This document shows positions 16,527 through 25,454 of a stretch of DNA of 40,697 nucleotides, piece after piece. The notes under the pieces are model-generated. The model made no database searches, was not told the DNA's origin, and was given only the letters and a program-made list of their open reading frames with translations. A program made the position numbers and the translations under genes. The stretch lies in NCBI GenBank assembly GCA_944326365.1, contig CALVDR010000026.1, positions 1 to 40,697 of the forward strand, written 5' to 3'. Each line of letters starts with the position of its first letter. Position 1 is the first letter of the stretch. Source of the stretch: an uncultured Bacteroidales bacterium (GTDB lineage: Bacteria > Bacteroidota > Bacteroidia > Bacteroidales > UBA932).

Positions 16527-18827
16527 TTATTTGATCCGGAAACTTGTTTTCAGCAGATCTTCTTCCGCCGAAGATGATCCTATCATAAGTATGAATTCTC
16601 CAGGCTCCACTATCTGGTTCAGATGTTTGTCCAGAAACTGCAGTTTATCAGGTGATATGGTGAACTCCACTGTCTTCGTTTCTCCGGGTTCCAGAGTGAT
16701 TCTCGCGAAATCTTTCAGTTCCTTCACCGGTCTGGTCACCTGGGAGAACCTGTCACGGATGTACAGTTCCACGATCTCGTCCCCTGTCATCGTTCCCCTG
16801 TTCGTCACGTTTACCGAAGCTTTGAGGCTTCCGTCAGCCGGCATCTCTGTCTTATCTATGGTCAGGTCAGAATATTCGTAATCGTTGTATGACAGTCCGT
16901 AGCCGAAAGGATACAGAGGAGTGCTTGGAGTCACCGCATATGGGTGGAAGTACTGTGACGGCTTGTGGTTGTATATCATCTGCACCTGTCCGGAAGAGCG
17001 TGGAATCGTCACGGCCAGCTTTGCCGACGGATTCACCTTCCCGTACAGAATCTCCGCTATGGCCTGTCCTCCGTACATGCCAGGCTCCCATGCATTCACC
17101 AGTGCCGGCAGATGTTCTGCAGCCCATTCCACGCCCAGCGGCCTGCCGGATATCAGCACCAGCACCGTAGGCTTCCCTGAGGCGTACACCTTCTCTATCA
17201 GCTCGTTCTGGAGACCGACCAGGTCAATGTCGGAGCGGTCCGTATCCTCTCCTGATGTCCGTTCAGTCCATCTGCCCCTGAACATGTACTCGCCTGCGAC
17301 CACTATGTTCAGATCGCACGTCCGTGCCAATGACGCTGCCCTGTCCACCTGCCTGCGTGACATGTTCCGCGGATCCCAGCCCTGGTCCACGAAGACGAAA
17401 TCCGTCTCCGGAGACACTTCCTTCAGGCCTTCGAGCACTGTCGTGACATTCTCCGGCTTCTGGTCGGCGCTCCAGTCACCGAGGATATTGTGATCATCGG
17501 CATTTATGCCTGTCACCAGGACCCTGCGATACCGGTCCGGAGACAGAGGAAGGAGTCCGTCATTCTTCAGCAGGACTATGGATTTCCTGGCCGCCTCCAG
17601 AGCGGTCTGCCTGTGAGCGTCACACAGTCTGACGTCCATCGTGGTCTTCTCATCTGCATACGGATGCTCGAAAAGGCCTAATCGGAACTTTATATCAAGA
17701 ATCCTTCTCACGGACTCGTCTATCCTGCTTTCCGGAATCCTTCCTTCACGGACCAGTTCACAGACATATTCGTTCCAATACACTCCGTGCATGTGCATGT
17801 CCATGCCGGCCATGATACTCTGGTAAAAAGCCTCTTTCAGGTTCTCGGCAGTGGCGTGGAGATCGTATATGTGTTCTATGTCCATCCAGTCGCTCACCAC
17901 AAAACCCTTGAAGCCCCATTCCCCGCGTGCGACTTCCTCCATCAGCCATTCATTCGAATGGCAAGGTATGCCGTTCAGTTCGTTATGCGCTGTCATCAGG
18001 GACATCGCACCTGCATCCACGCCCGCCTCGAACGGTGGGAAGAACACTTCCCTTATGGTACGTTCGGACAGGTCTGTCGGAGAACCGTTCGTGCCGTTTA
18101 TCGGCTGGCTGCCGCCTACGAAATGCTTGATACATGCCAGGACATCGTCAGAAGAAAGGTCACCCTGATAGCCTCTCACTGTAGCCACTCCCATCTTCGT
18201 CACCAGATAAGGATCCTCTCCGAATGTCTCGCCGACCCTGCCCCAACGCGGATCCCGGGCCACTTCGACATTCGGATTGAAGGTCCAGTGCATGTTCATC
18301 GCACGCATCTCGGCCGCTGTTTCTCTCGCTATCCTGTAAGCCAGATCCGTATCGAATGAACTTGCCAGTCCGATATTGGTCGGATAGACCGTATTATCCG
18401 GTGCATTGGCATTGCCGTGAATGGCATCTATCCCGAAAATGACAGGGATTGCGAGCCTGCTCTGAAGGGCCAGCGACTGGAGATAGTTGGCCTCTTCTAT
18501 CGTGACGACATGGAGGAAAGAACCTACCAGACCCTTTTTCGTCCAGTCAGCGACAGAGTCTGCATTGAATCCCGGGTAGAAAGCGTTGGCAGTATTGTTT
18601 TTAAGGTCTTCTTCCGTGAGAGAAGCTTCGTTTTTCCTGATATGTTCCAGTCCGACGAACTGGTTCATCTGACCGACTTTTTCCTCAAGAGTCATTCTCG
18701 AGAGAAGGTCTTTGACTCTTTTTTCCACAGGGGCTTCCGGATCCAGGTATACAGGATTCCGGTCGCCGGTACATGATACGGAAGCTATGGCTGCTGAAAT
18801 CATTATGACTATTGCTGTGTTTTTCAT
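16527..18827 (-). CDS. GH3 beta-glucosidase lipoprotein
   Basis: A 766-residue exo-acting enzyme. Signal with lipobox SVSC (Cys19). The N-terminal TIM barrel holds RWGRVGETFGEDP (about 194-206), the KHF motif near 235 and the nucleophile Asp313 in GFVVSDWMD. The alpha/beta sandwich domain follows at about 400-620 and a fibronectin-III-like domain at about 665-755, the complete three-domain layout of bacterial beta-glucosidases. In this PUL it would remove terminal beta-1,4-glucose from glucomannan oligosaccharides, probably in the periplasm. Beta-xylosidase or beta-mannosidase activity cannot be excluded. Gaps to neighbours are 24 and 19 bp. Confidence 0.93.
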   Translation of the reverse strand: MKNTAIVIMISAAIASVSCTGDRNPVYLDPEAPVEKRVKDLLSRMTLEEKVGQMNQFVGLEHIRKNEASLTEEDLKNNTANAFYPGFNADSVADWTKKGLVGSFLHVVTIEEANYLQSLALQSRLAIPVIFGIDAIHGNANAPDNTVYPTNIGLASSFDTDLAYRIARETAAEMRAMNMHWTFNPNVEVARDPRWGRVGETFGEDPYLVTKMGVATVRGYQGDLSSDDVLACIKHFVGGSQPINGTNGSPTDLSERTIREVFFPPFEAGVDAGAMSLMTAHNELNGIPCHSNEWLMEEVARGEWGFKGFVVSDWMDIEHIYDLHATAENLKEAFYQSIMAGMDMHMHGVYWNEYVCELVREGRIPESRIDESVRRILDIKFRLGLFEHPYADEKTTMDVRLCDAHRQTALEAARKSIVLLKNDGLLPLSPDRYRRVLVTGINADDHNILGDWSADQKPENVTTVLEGLKEVSPETDFVFVDQGWDPRNMSRRQVDRAASLARTCDLNIVVAGEYMFRGRWTERTSGEDTDRSDIDLVGLQNELIEKVYASGKPTVLVLISGRPLGVEWAAEHLPALVNAWEPGMYGGQAIAEILYGKVNPSAKLAVTIPRSSGQVQMIYNHKPSQYFHPYAVTPSTPLYPFGYGLSYNDYEYSDLTIDKTEMPADGSLKASVNVTNRGTMTGDEIVELYIRDRFSQVTRPVKELKDFARITLEPGETKTVEFTISPDKLQFLDKHLNQIVEPGEFILMIGSSSAEEDLLKTSFRIK

Positions 18828-18851
18828 TTTTCCGAAAATATTTTAACGAGA

Positions 18852-20159
18852 TTATCTTGCAGGGGCGTTATCATATACGGTTTCAAGAGTATAGGACCCG
18901 TCCCCGTCATTCATCGCCCTGACCATGGTTTCGACGGCCAGCCGTGCCGGTTCCGAACAATACTCCCCTGTCGCATGGTCTATGAAACCATGCTGTTCGT
19001 TGCCAGTACCTTTCGCACCGTTGTCCCATACGAAGGCAGACATGCCGTATGTCTTCGCGGCCTTTAGTACATATTCAAACCAATATCTCTGGAATGCCTG
19101 CTCCAGTTCCGTCGCACGGTTCACGCAGCCGGTTTCACCGATGTAAACCGGGATTCCTTTCGAAATGAATTTTTCGTGGAGGGCTGAAAAGACATCCTTC
19201 ACATGTTCTTCTTCGTCAGGTCCGGCACATTTGCCTGGCTGTGCGGTATGTCCCCATTCCGGATATTTCGCCGTGAGGGTATACTCGTTCGGGTCGTAAT
19301 AGTGGACCGACACCATGAGCCTGTCCTCAACCACGTCTTCAGGAAGTTCCAGATATTCCATGGTCAGGTCAGGGTTCGTACAATACCCGGGGACAGCCAG
19401 ATACCTTTCTTCATTGGCTCCACCTGCAGACCTGACGGCTTTTACGAATGTCCGGTTCCATCCGTTCAGACAGGCGTACTGTTTTCCTCCATCGGTTCTG
19501 TTGGCTCCCCAGCCCCAGCCTCCGTCGTGGATTTCGTTGAAAGCTTCAAATATAAGGAAATCCCCTTTGTCTATGAATTTTCCGGCTATCTGCGTCCACA
19601 TGGCCGATATCTGTTCGTTTATCTGCCTGTCCTTTTCAGGATCGAGGGCGGCTTCCCTTATATTCAGCCAATGTTCGCTGTCAGCCCCGTCATGATGCAT
19701 GTTGATGATGACATTAAGCCCTGCATTCCCGGCATAGCCGACCAATTCGGCGACCCTGTCGAGCCACTCGGGATCTATGGTATAGTCAGGGGCGGGACCG
19801 ATATGCCCAAGCCAGGTGACAGGAATCCTGACACTGCTGAAACCGGCAGACTTCACCTTGTCGAAGGTCGCCTGGGTAGCCGCAGGATTTCCCCATCCCG
19901 TCTCGGAAGAGACTCCGTTCACATGGGCATCCATCTGGTTTCCCAGATTCCAGCCAAGGCCGAGCTTTTCCGCTACCTGCCATGCGATCTGGCTGTCCGT
20001 TCCAGGAACAGGATCAGGTTCCGGGACAGGTACAGGGGTTTGGGTCCCGGAGCCGCTAACGGCTTCCTGCTCCGGGTCATTACCGTCCGAGCACGATACT
20101 GCAGGAAAGAACAGCATGAAAATGAATACCAAAGGATACAACATATACCGTCTTTTCAT
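18852..20159 (-). CDS. GH5 subfamily 4-like endo-beta-1,4-glucanase lipoprotein
   Basis: A 435-residue protein starting MKRRYMLYP; a longer frame to 20345 overlaps the preceding gene and is rejected. Lipobox AVSC (Cys23), then a Pro-rich linker (about 41-54), then the GH5 barrel. LGWNLGNQMDA, ETGWGNP and VRIPVTW are typical of subfamily 4. Acid/base is Glu209 (EAFNE), nucleophile Glu342 (YIGETG). GH5_4 enzymes attack beta-1,4-glucans, xyloglucan or glucomannan; with mannanases as neighbours, cutting glucosyl bonds in glucomannan is the likely role. It is 16 bp after the GH26 gene. The lipid anchor and linker suggest a surface location. Confidence 0.9.
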   Translation of the reverse strand: MKRRYMLYPLVFIFMLFFPAVSCSDGNDPEQEAVSGSGTQTPVPVPEPDPVPGTDSQIAWQVAEKLGLGWNLGNQMDAHVNGVSSETGWGNPAATQATFDKVKSAGFSSVRIPVTWLGHIGPAPDYTIDPEWLDRVAELVGYAGNAGLNVIINMHHDGADSEHWLNIREAALDPEKDRQINEQISAMWTQIAGKFIDKGDFLIFEAFNEIHDGGWGWGANRTDGGKQYACLNGWNRTFVKAVRSAGGANEERYLAVPGYCTNPDLTMEYLELPEDVVEDRLMVSVHYYDPNEYTLTAKYPEWGHTAQPGKCAGPDEEEHVKDVFSALHEKFISKGIPVYIGETGCVNRATELEQAFQRYWFEYVLKAAKTYGMSAFVWDNGAKGTGNEQHGFIDHATGEYCSEPARLAVETMVRAMNDGDGSYTLETVYDNAPAR

Positions 20160-20175
20160 GATGTGACATTCAGGT

Positions 20176-21618
20176 TTATTCAAACAGGTCTGCAGGGAGT
20201 TCGTCTCTTGAAATGACGACATCGGAAGCGAAAGAGGCATTCCACCAGCCGATGTCTGCACTGGAATGGTTTTCGGAATTATAGCCTGCCTCTCCCAGAT
20301 CATAATCATACCACGGCATGAAATATAGCCAGCGCGCACCTGCATTCCACTGGTCTGCCATGTCCGGCATTCCTCCGAACTCGGAAAGGGTCACCATCTT
20401 GTGAGCAGAGAACTGCGTTATGGCAGAGAACTGCGATGCCAGATTCAGTGCATCCACAGAATTGGTCTGGTCCTGATAGGCATCCCTTCCTATGATATCC
20501 ACGTACCCGTCTCCAGGATAGAATTCGAAATCCACATCATCGAATGATGAAGTCTGGGTAGTCCATACCCAAATCAGATTCCTCAGCCCGGCATCCTTGA
20601 AATAGTTGAAGACATATATCCAGAGTTTCTTGTATGCCTGTGCTCCGTCCGCTCCCCACCAGAACCATGCTCCGCTGTGCCACTGGGTGTAGGTATTTCC
20701 GGCAGCCTCATGCAGAGGTCTCCAGATGACAGGGATACCCTCGTCCTGGAGGAGTTTCAGATATCCGGTGATTTTTTCCAGACTTTCGTGCATGAACTCA
20801 TTCTGCCATGTTCCCTCTCTCAGGGCTTCCGTGACGTTGAACTCATTGTCCTCGGCATCGCAGGTAAAATTGTTCGAATCTGTTTCCGAAGAGTTCCGCG
20901 GCACATTCCAGTGCCAGCTTGCCCCTATCAGACCTCCGGCATTCCACCAGTCGAGAGCGGGGGTGATGTCTCCGTAGTCTATCCAGTTCGCTGGAGAAGC
21001 AGCGAGGTGGATATAGTCGAAATAAGCCACTGCAGGGTATTTTCCCGTAAACTTCCCTACCCATTCGGCCTCACCGGTATTCCATGCCACATGAGCCATC
21101 GCTCCGGAGAGTGTCTGCTTTCCGTAAATGGAACGCAGATAGTCGTAGAGCTTTTTCGCTGCGGGAATAGGGTCCGGGGTGACAAGCGACTCCGATATCT
21201 CCTGATCTTCAAAGGAAACCTCTTCTTTCGTGGAAAAACTTATCCTGACCTCGCCGGCAGGAGAGTTGTCATACCCGGTGACGGTACCCTCCGGTATCGT
21301 AACAGTGTAAGTATTGCCGCTCTGAAGGCCGGAAACGGATACTGTAAGTTCGGTCATGGCGGCCTCCACGGCATCCACCCGGGCACCGTTGTCGACAGTT
21401 ATATTTTCCTGCATGGAAGTCAGGCACAGGATATTCCTGTCATACGTCAGTACGAGATCAAGGCTGCTGCCAAGAATATCCGCCGTACCGTCGGCCGGAT
21501 CGGAAGATACCAGTACCGGCCCTTTACCGCCAACAGGTACCGGATCCGGCTCCGGCTTCTGGCAGGAAGCCAGAAGCACGAAAGCCGTCAAGGCAAGGAA
21601 TGTAAAGATCCTTTTCAT
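20176..21618 (-). CDS. GH26 endo-beta-mannanase lipoprotein with N-terminal Ig-like domain
   Basis: A 480-residue protein starting MKRIFTFLAL. Lipobox LASC (Cys19). Residues 30-135 form an Ig-like domain of the SbsA type (SSDPADGTADI, LTVSVSGLQSGNTYTVTI), followed by a GH26 catalytic domain (about 150-475). Acid/base Glu304 is in RPLHEAAGN and nucleophile Glu413 in LSEFGG, with an aromatic WFWWG patch between. The Ig domain probably acts as a spacer lifting the enzyme from the cell surface, so this is a good candidate for the initial surface mannanase. It follows the second glycan-binding protein by 51 bp. Confidence 0.93.
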   Translation of the reverse strand: MKRIFTFLALTAFVLLASCQKPEPDPVPVGGKGPVLVSSDPADGTADILGSSLDLVLTYDRNILCLTSMQENITVDNGARVDAVEAAMTELTVSVSGLQSGNTYTVTIPEGTVTGYDNSPAGEVRISFSTKEEVSFEDQEISESLVTPDPIPAAKKLYDYLRSIYGKQTLSGAMAHVAWNTGEAEWVGKFTGKYPAVAYFDYIHLAASPANWIDYGDITPALDWWNAGGLIGASWHWNVPRNSSETDSNNFTCDAEDNEFNVTEALREGTWQNEFMHESLEKITGYLKLLQDEGIPVIWRPLHEAAGNTYTQWHSGAWFWWGADGAQAYKKLWIYVFNYFKDAGLRNLIWVWTTQTSSFDDVDFEFYPGDGYVDIIGRDAYQDQTNSVDALNLASQFSAITQFSAHKMVTLSEFGGMPDMADQWNAGARWLYFMPWYDYDLGEAGYNSENHSSADIGWWNASFASDVVISRDELPADLFE

Positions 21619-21669
21619 ATAGTGAAATTCTTGTTTTTTCCGCAACAATAGACTTCAGACAATAAAAAC

Positions 21670-24072
21670 TTATCGGGACAAAGTCACTTTCGTGAATGTG
21701 TTGCCGCCGTCACCCTGCAGGATGATACCGCAGTCTGTGACTCCTTCATCATCGTAATCCGCACGGTTCGCAAGTATCGTATCTATAATATCCTGAGTAA
21801 GGGTGCACGTCAGGCATCTTGAGCCGAATGTCCATCCCCAGCCTGCAGGATTGTCGGTAGGCGCGAATGTGGCGCTTCCGATTTCATCGAATACGAGTTC
21901 CGTCCACGAGCCGGTATTGAACTGTATCTGGCTCCATGTCTCCGGTGTCTGGTCGAAGTAGAAGTTTATCTTCATTCCTGACGTGCAGCTCTCGAACGGA
22001 GCTGCAGGGATGCAGACTCTTCCTCCGGTATTCCAGGTCAGGGTGACAGGCCCTTCCCATATCACCGTCTCGTCTCCTGACGGTACACCAGCCGCTTCCG
22101 TCCTGAGCGATACTTTCAGGAGAGTATAGTTCGATCCGGTAATTATCAGGCCATTGTTGGCTTTAAGATCATCGAGCATGGTCTGTGTAAGAGGGATTTC
22201 CAGTGTAGTCTGGCCTGCAGTCATGTCTATCTGTGAAAATCCGGCCAGATCATTCCAGCTTGTGCCGCTCTTGAGCATGAACTGCCAGTAAGTGAATGAA
22301 GGATCCTGTTCGAGTTCCACGAAAAGAATCACATTGCCTGCAGAAAGGTCGACTGAAGACCAGTCGTATCCGCCCCATGCGAGATCCTGGTTTCCTCCCC
22401 AGTTTCCGCAGTTCCAGCTGCCTTCCCAGATGACTGTTTCCTGTACGGTCGGTTCACTCGGTATGCAGTCGACAGTGTAATCTATGGTACCGTTTGACGA
22501 TACGAGAGTGATGACTGTACCTGCACCGGCAGTGGCAGGAAGAGACACGTAAAGATCTGTTCCGTTAAGCATGTGGTTCACATCCGTACCGTTCACCCGG
22601 ACTCCCGTCAGAAGATCCTGGTTGGCTACAGGAAGTATAAGTACCGATCCGCCGTGTATCTCTGTCCCTTCGGCAGGAAGCTCGGTCACATAGCATGTTA
22701 CAGGCCTGTCTATGGTCAGCTCCGGAGCATCGACTGCAGTACCGTTGGCGAGATTCAGTCTGACAATACCTGAAAGAGCCGCAGTAGGAACGATGACGGC
22801 AAACTGCGTGGCCTGAGGTTCTTCCACTGCCACTTCGGCTCCGCCTTCGAAAGTGACTCCAGTCACCAGATCCAGGTCAGTGCCTGTAAATGTAAGTTCC
22901 GCTCCGGCTCCCACGGTAGACGGACTGTATTGTGTCACCACAGGTTTCACGAGTGTATAGGCTACGACGGCAGCCTTGCCGTTGGCCATGCCGAGAGATA
23001 TCTCTCCTTCCTGTGCAGTTGCAGGAACGGTAAACGAAATCGTCCCTTCATCCAGAGTGAATTCGGCATCCACGGAACCGGGAAGAGTCACCGATGTCAC
23101 CAGATCCAGATCTTTTCCGCTAACTGACAGAGTGCTTCCGGCCTTGACAGGAGAAGCGGATACAGAAAGTTCAGACGGGATCACAGTTTCGAGGCTTCCG
23201 GCCGGAATCTCCACTCCTGACTTGGCCACGAGCAGAACTTCACCGTCTCCAGCAGCTGCAGGCAGGGTGCAGGAAAGGGATGTACCTTCTTCATTCACCT
23301 GAAATTCCGTAACATCAGCTCCAGGCAGCCGGACAGTCGCTACAAGTCCCAAATCCTGTCCCGTGACCGTCATGGTCTGTCCTGCCTTACAGGTCTCCGG
23401 AGAAAGCCCCGTCACCACAGGAAGGGCTACCGTGAGTTCTTCCTCAGACGTGATGATATTCGCCATCAGGGACGGATCCTCATTGTTCAGTTCATCGAGG
23501 TCGCCAAGGCTGACTACTCCAGTCTGAGCCTCTTCCGGGACACGTACCTGTATCTCATAGCGGTCATGCTTCAGGAAGTCTTTCTCCGAAACGAATACAT
23601 TCTCTGAAAATATCACCTCATGGATAAGATTCAGATAGTCGCCCGTGATAGTGATCACGTCACCTGCCTTGACAGACTCGGGTGAAAGACTCTCGAATAC
23701 TATCGGTTCGGAATAGGTCAGTTCCGTCTTGGTAGTGATCTCCAGACCATCAGAAGTGACCAGCGTCACATATCCGACCTCAGGGCCGTCCTTAGGTACG
23801 GTAATCCTGATTTCGCTCGGCACTCCTGCCTGAACCACTTCTATCTCGGTGATCGGGTCCACACCCGGTATGATCACCTGCACGACCTGATCCAGATTGC
23901 TTCCGAGGAAGCGCAACTGTCCTCCGCGGACAACAGGCTGGGGTCCGTAGACATTCAGGACCACAGCGTCATCGACATACTGGTCAGTGCTCAGCTCTTC
24001 TGGCGAGCATCCGGTCAGCGTCACAAGGCACATTGCAATCAGTGCCGAAGATATTTCAAATATTCTTTTCAT
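21670..24072 (-). CDS. Large surface glycan-binding lipoprotein with six IPT/TIG repeats
   Basis: An 800-residue lipoprotein (lipobox LTGC, Cys22). About six tandem Ig-like IPT/TIG repeats cover residues 35-545; several carry the motif KAG...VxGxDLdLVTxVxxPG, and the sixth is degenerate. Two C-terminal beta-sandwich domains, each opening ETVIWEG (about 548-665 and 675-800), are rich in Trp and resemble carbohydrate-binding modules. The design matches SGBP proteins of PULs, which capture polysaccharide at the surface and deliver it to SusC/D. It is longer than typical SGBPs, so the binding domains would extend far out. No catalytic motif is seen. It is 17 bp downstream of the smaller binding protein. 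Confidence 0.85.
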   Translation of the reverse strand: MKRIFEISSALIAMCLVTLTGCSPEELSTDQYVDDAVVLNVYGPQPVVRGGQLRFLGSNLDQVVQVIIPGVDPITEIEVVQAGVPSEIRITVPKDGPEVGYVTLVTSDGLEITTKTELTYSEPIVFESLSPESVKAGDVITITGDYLNLIHEVIFSENVFVSEKDFLKHDRYEIQVRVPEEAQTGVVSLGDLDELNNEDPSLMANIITSEEELTVALPVVTGLSPETCKAGQTMTVTGQDLGLVATVRLPGADVTEFQVNEEGTSLSCTLPAAAGDGEVLLVAKSGVEIPAGSLETVIPSELSVSASPVKAGSTLSVSGKDLDLVTSVTLPGSVDAEFTLDEGTISFTVPATAQEGEISLGMANGKAAVVAYTLVKPVVTQYSPSTVGAGAELTFTGTDLDLVTGVTFEGGAEVAVEEPQATQFAVIVPTAALSGIVRLNLANGTAVDAPELTIDRPVTCYVTELPAEGTEIHGGSVLILPVANQDLLTGVRVNGTDVNHMLNGTDLYVSLPATAGAGTVITLVSSNGTIDYTVDCIPSEPTVQETVIWEGSWNCGNWGGNQDLAWGGYDWSSVDLSAGNVILFVELEQDPSFTYWQFMLKSGTSWNDLAGFSQIDMTAGQTTLEIPLTQTMLDDLKANNGLIITGSNYTLLKVSLRTEAAGVPSGDETVIWEGPVTLTWNTGGRVCIPAAPFESCTSGMKINFYFDQTPETWSQIQFNTGSWTELVFDEIGSATFAPTDNPAGWGWTFGSRCLTCTLTQDIIDTILANRADYDDEGVTDCGIILQGDGGNTFTKVTLSR

Positions 24073-24089
24073 AACTCAAATCCTGTTTG

Positions 24090-25442
24090 TCATCTGATGG
24101 AAACTGCTCTGATATTGTCTATCATGAGAACCGGAGTACATTCCGTACCGTTCACACCGCCTCCCACCACGAAGAAGGTGAGACTGGCGAAATCCGCCGG
24201 AGATGAAGGTACATAGCTGGTCACTGCTCCAAGTCTGTCATAGATGAAATCAGACAGAGGGATGGTCACCGTGATCCACTCGTCACCGGTATCGAACGGC
24301 ACCACTCCGGATGAAGTAAGCCAAGGACGGTAAATTGCTCGTCCGAAAGAGCCCTGTTCGCCCTGTTCGCCGTTAAACAGATAGGCGTTGGCACTTGCTA
24401 CCGTACCGTCATACCCGTCGATAGCATTTCCGGAATAGGTCACCTTGTCGAATCCTCCGAATGCTATCTGGAGGGCGCCTGCGCTCCATGGAGAAGCAGA
24501 AGGTACGCACAATTCGAATTTAAGGGCCATGTTTTCGAAATCCGTGAAATCCACCAGATTGAACAGGGCGATACCGTCACCGGATGTAACGTTCTGAGGA
24601 GTGTCCCACGAGCCGCACCAGTATTCGAAAGCGAACTGCGAATCATTCCAGCCTCCGTCTTCGCTCATGGCCGTAGAGCCGTCTCCGAGCTGTACATAGT
24701 TGCCTGTGATTCCTCCTTCATCGGTTATCACCCTGTTGTGCCATCCGTGATTCGTCAGGCCTGTCAGTCCGTCGAAATCGAACATGATTCCCCTGCTGTC
24801 GAGATAGTGGAAATTGCTCTCATCTTCTCCGTACACAGTCTCTACTGATATTTTCCCTTCTTCAGCACCGTCAGGGATGACGAAAGTCACGGCATTCTTG
24901 GTGATTTCCGTGATGTCGGTCACAGGTACCCCGTCGGCAAATGTAATGGTAAGCGGCACGTTAGGGTCATCTATGAAATAATCTCCGTAAAGGACGGCCG
25001 TCTCTCCTGCAGGAGTCTGCTCGCAGGACATTGAAGTGATGGTCGGACCCGGTATGAGCACACTGAAATCATAGGTCACCGTATCTCTGGATGCCGTGAT
25101 CATGTAGATCTTGTCGCTCACCTCGCCGGGGATGGTACCGGGTACGGTGACTATCAGAGTATTGTCCGTGATATAGCTTGAGTTCAATATGGCTTTCTGG
25201 TCATTGAACCACAGTTCATATATGCTGCGCAGATTCTCGCCCACCAGGCATATCTGGTTGTCCATATATGCACCTGTCATGAGGGAATCGGATGCTGCGA
25301 ATTTCACAGGACGGACATAGCGGACTTCAGGGACTCCGTCAGCCATCTCATAAGCTCCCGGCTGCTGCCTGTCGCAGGATGCCAGGACCGGACCTGCCAC
25401 TGCGACAGCCAATACTGCCATATAATCATATATTCTTTTCAT
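24090..25442 (-). CDS. Surface glycan-binding lipoprotein (SGBP, IPT/TIG plus C-terminal glycan-binding domain)
   Basis: A 450-residue lipoprotein (lipobox LASC, Cys23). Two IPT/TIG-like domains (about 38-125 and 130-215) precede a C-terminal binding domain (about 220-448) with FDFDG, several Trp residues (WHNRV, WNDSQ, WCGSW) and the closing LMIDNIRAV. This resembles the glycan-binding surface domain found after SusD in xyloglucan and mannan PULs. It would bind mannan chains at the surface beside SusD. It begins 12 bp after susD, in the canonical SGBP position. Confidence 0.87.
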   Translation of the reverse strand: MKRIYDYMAVLAVAVAGPVLASCDRQQPGAYEMADGVPEVRYVRPVKFAASDSLMTGAYMDNQICLVGENLRSIYELWFNDQKAILNSSYITDNTLIVTVPGTIPGEVSDKIYMITASRDTVTYDFSVLIPGPTITSMSCEQTPAGETAVLYGDYFIDDPNVPLTITFADGVPVTDITEITKNAVTFVIPDGAEEGKISVETVYGEDESNFHYLDSRGIMFDFDGLTGLTNHGWHNRVITDEGGITGNYVQLGDGSTAMSEDGGWNDSQFAFEYWCGSWDTPQNVTSGDGIALFNLVDFTDFENMALKFELCVPSASPWSAGALQIAFGGFDKVTYSGNAIDGYDGTVASANAYLFNGEQGEQGSFGRAIYRPWLTSSGVVPFDTGDEWITVTIPLSDFIYDRLGAVTSYVPSSPADFASLTFFVVGGGVNGTECTPVLMIDNIRAVSIR

Positions 25443-25454
25443 CTCGTTTCGCTG

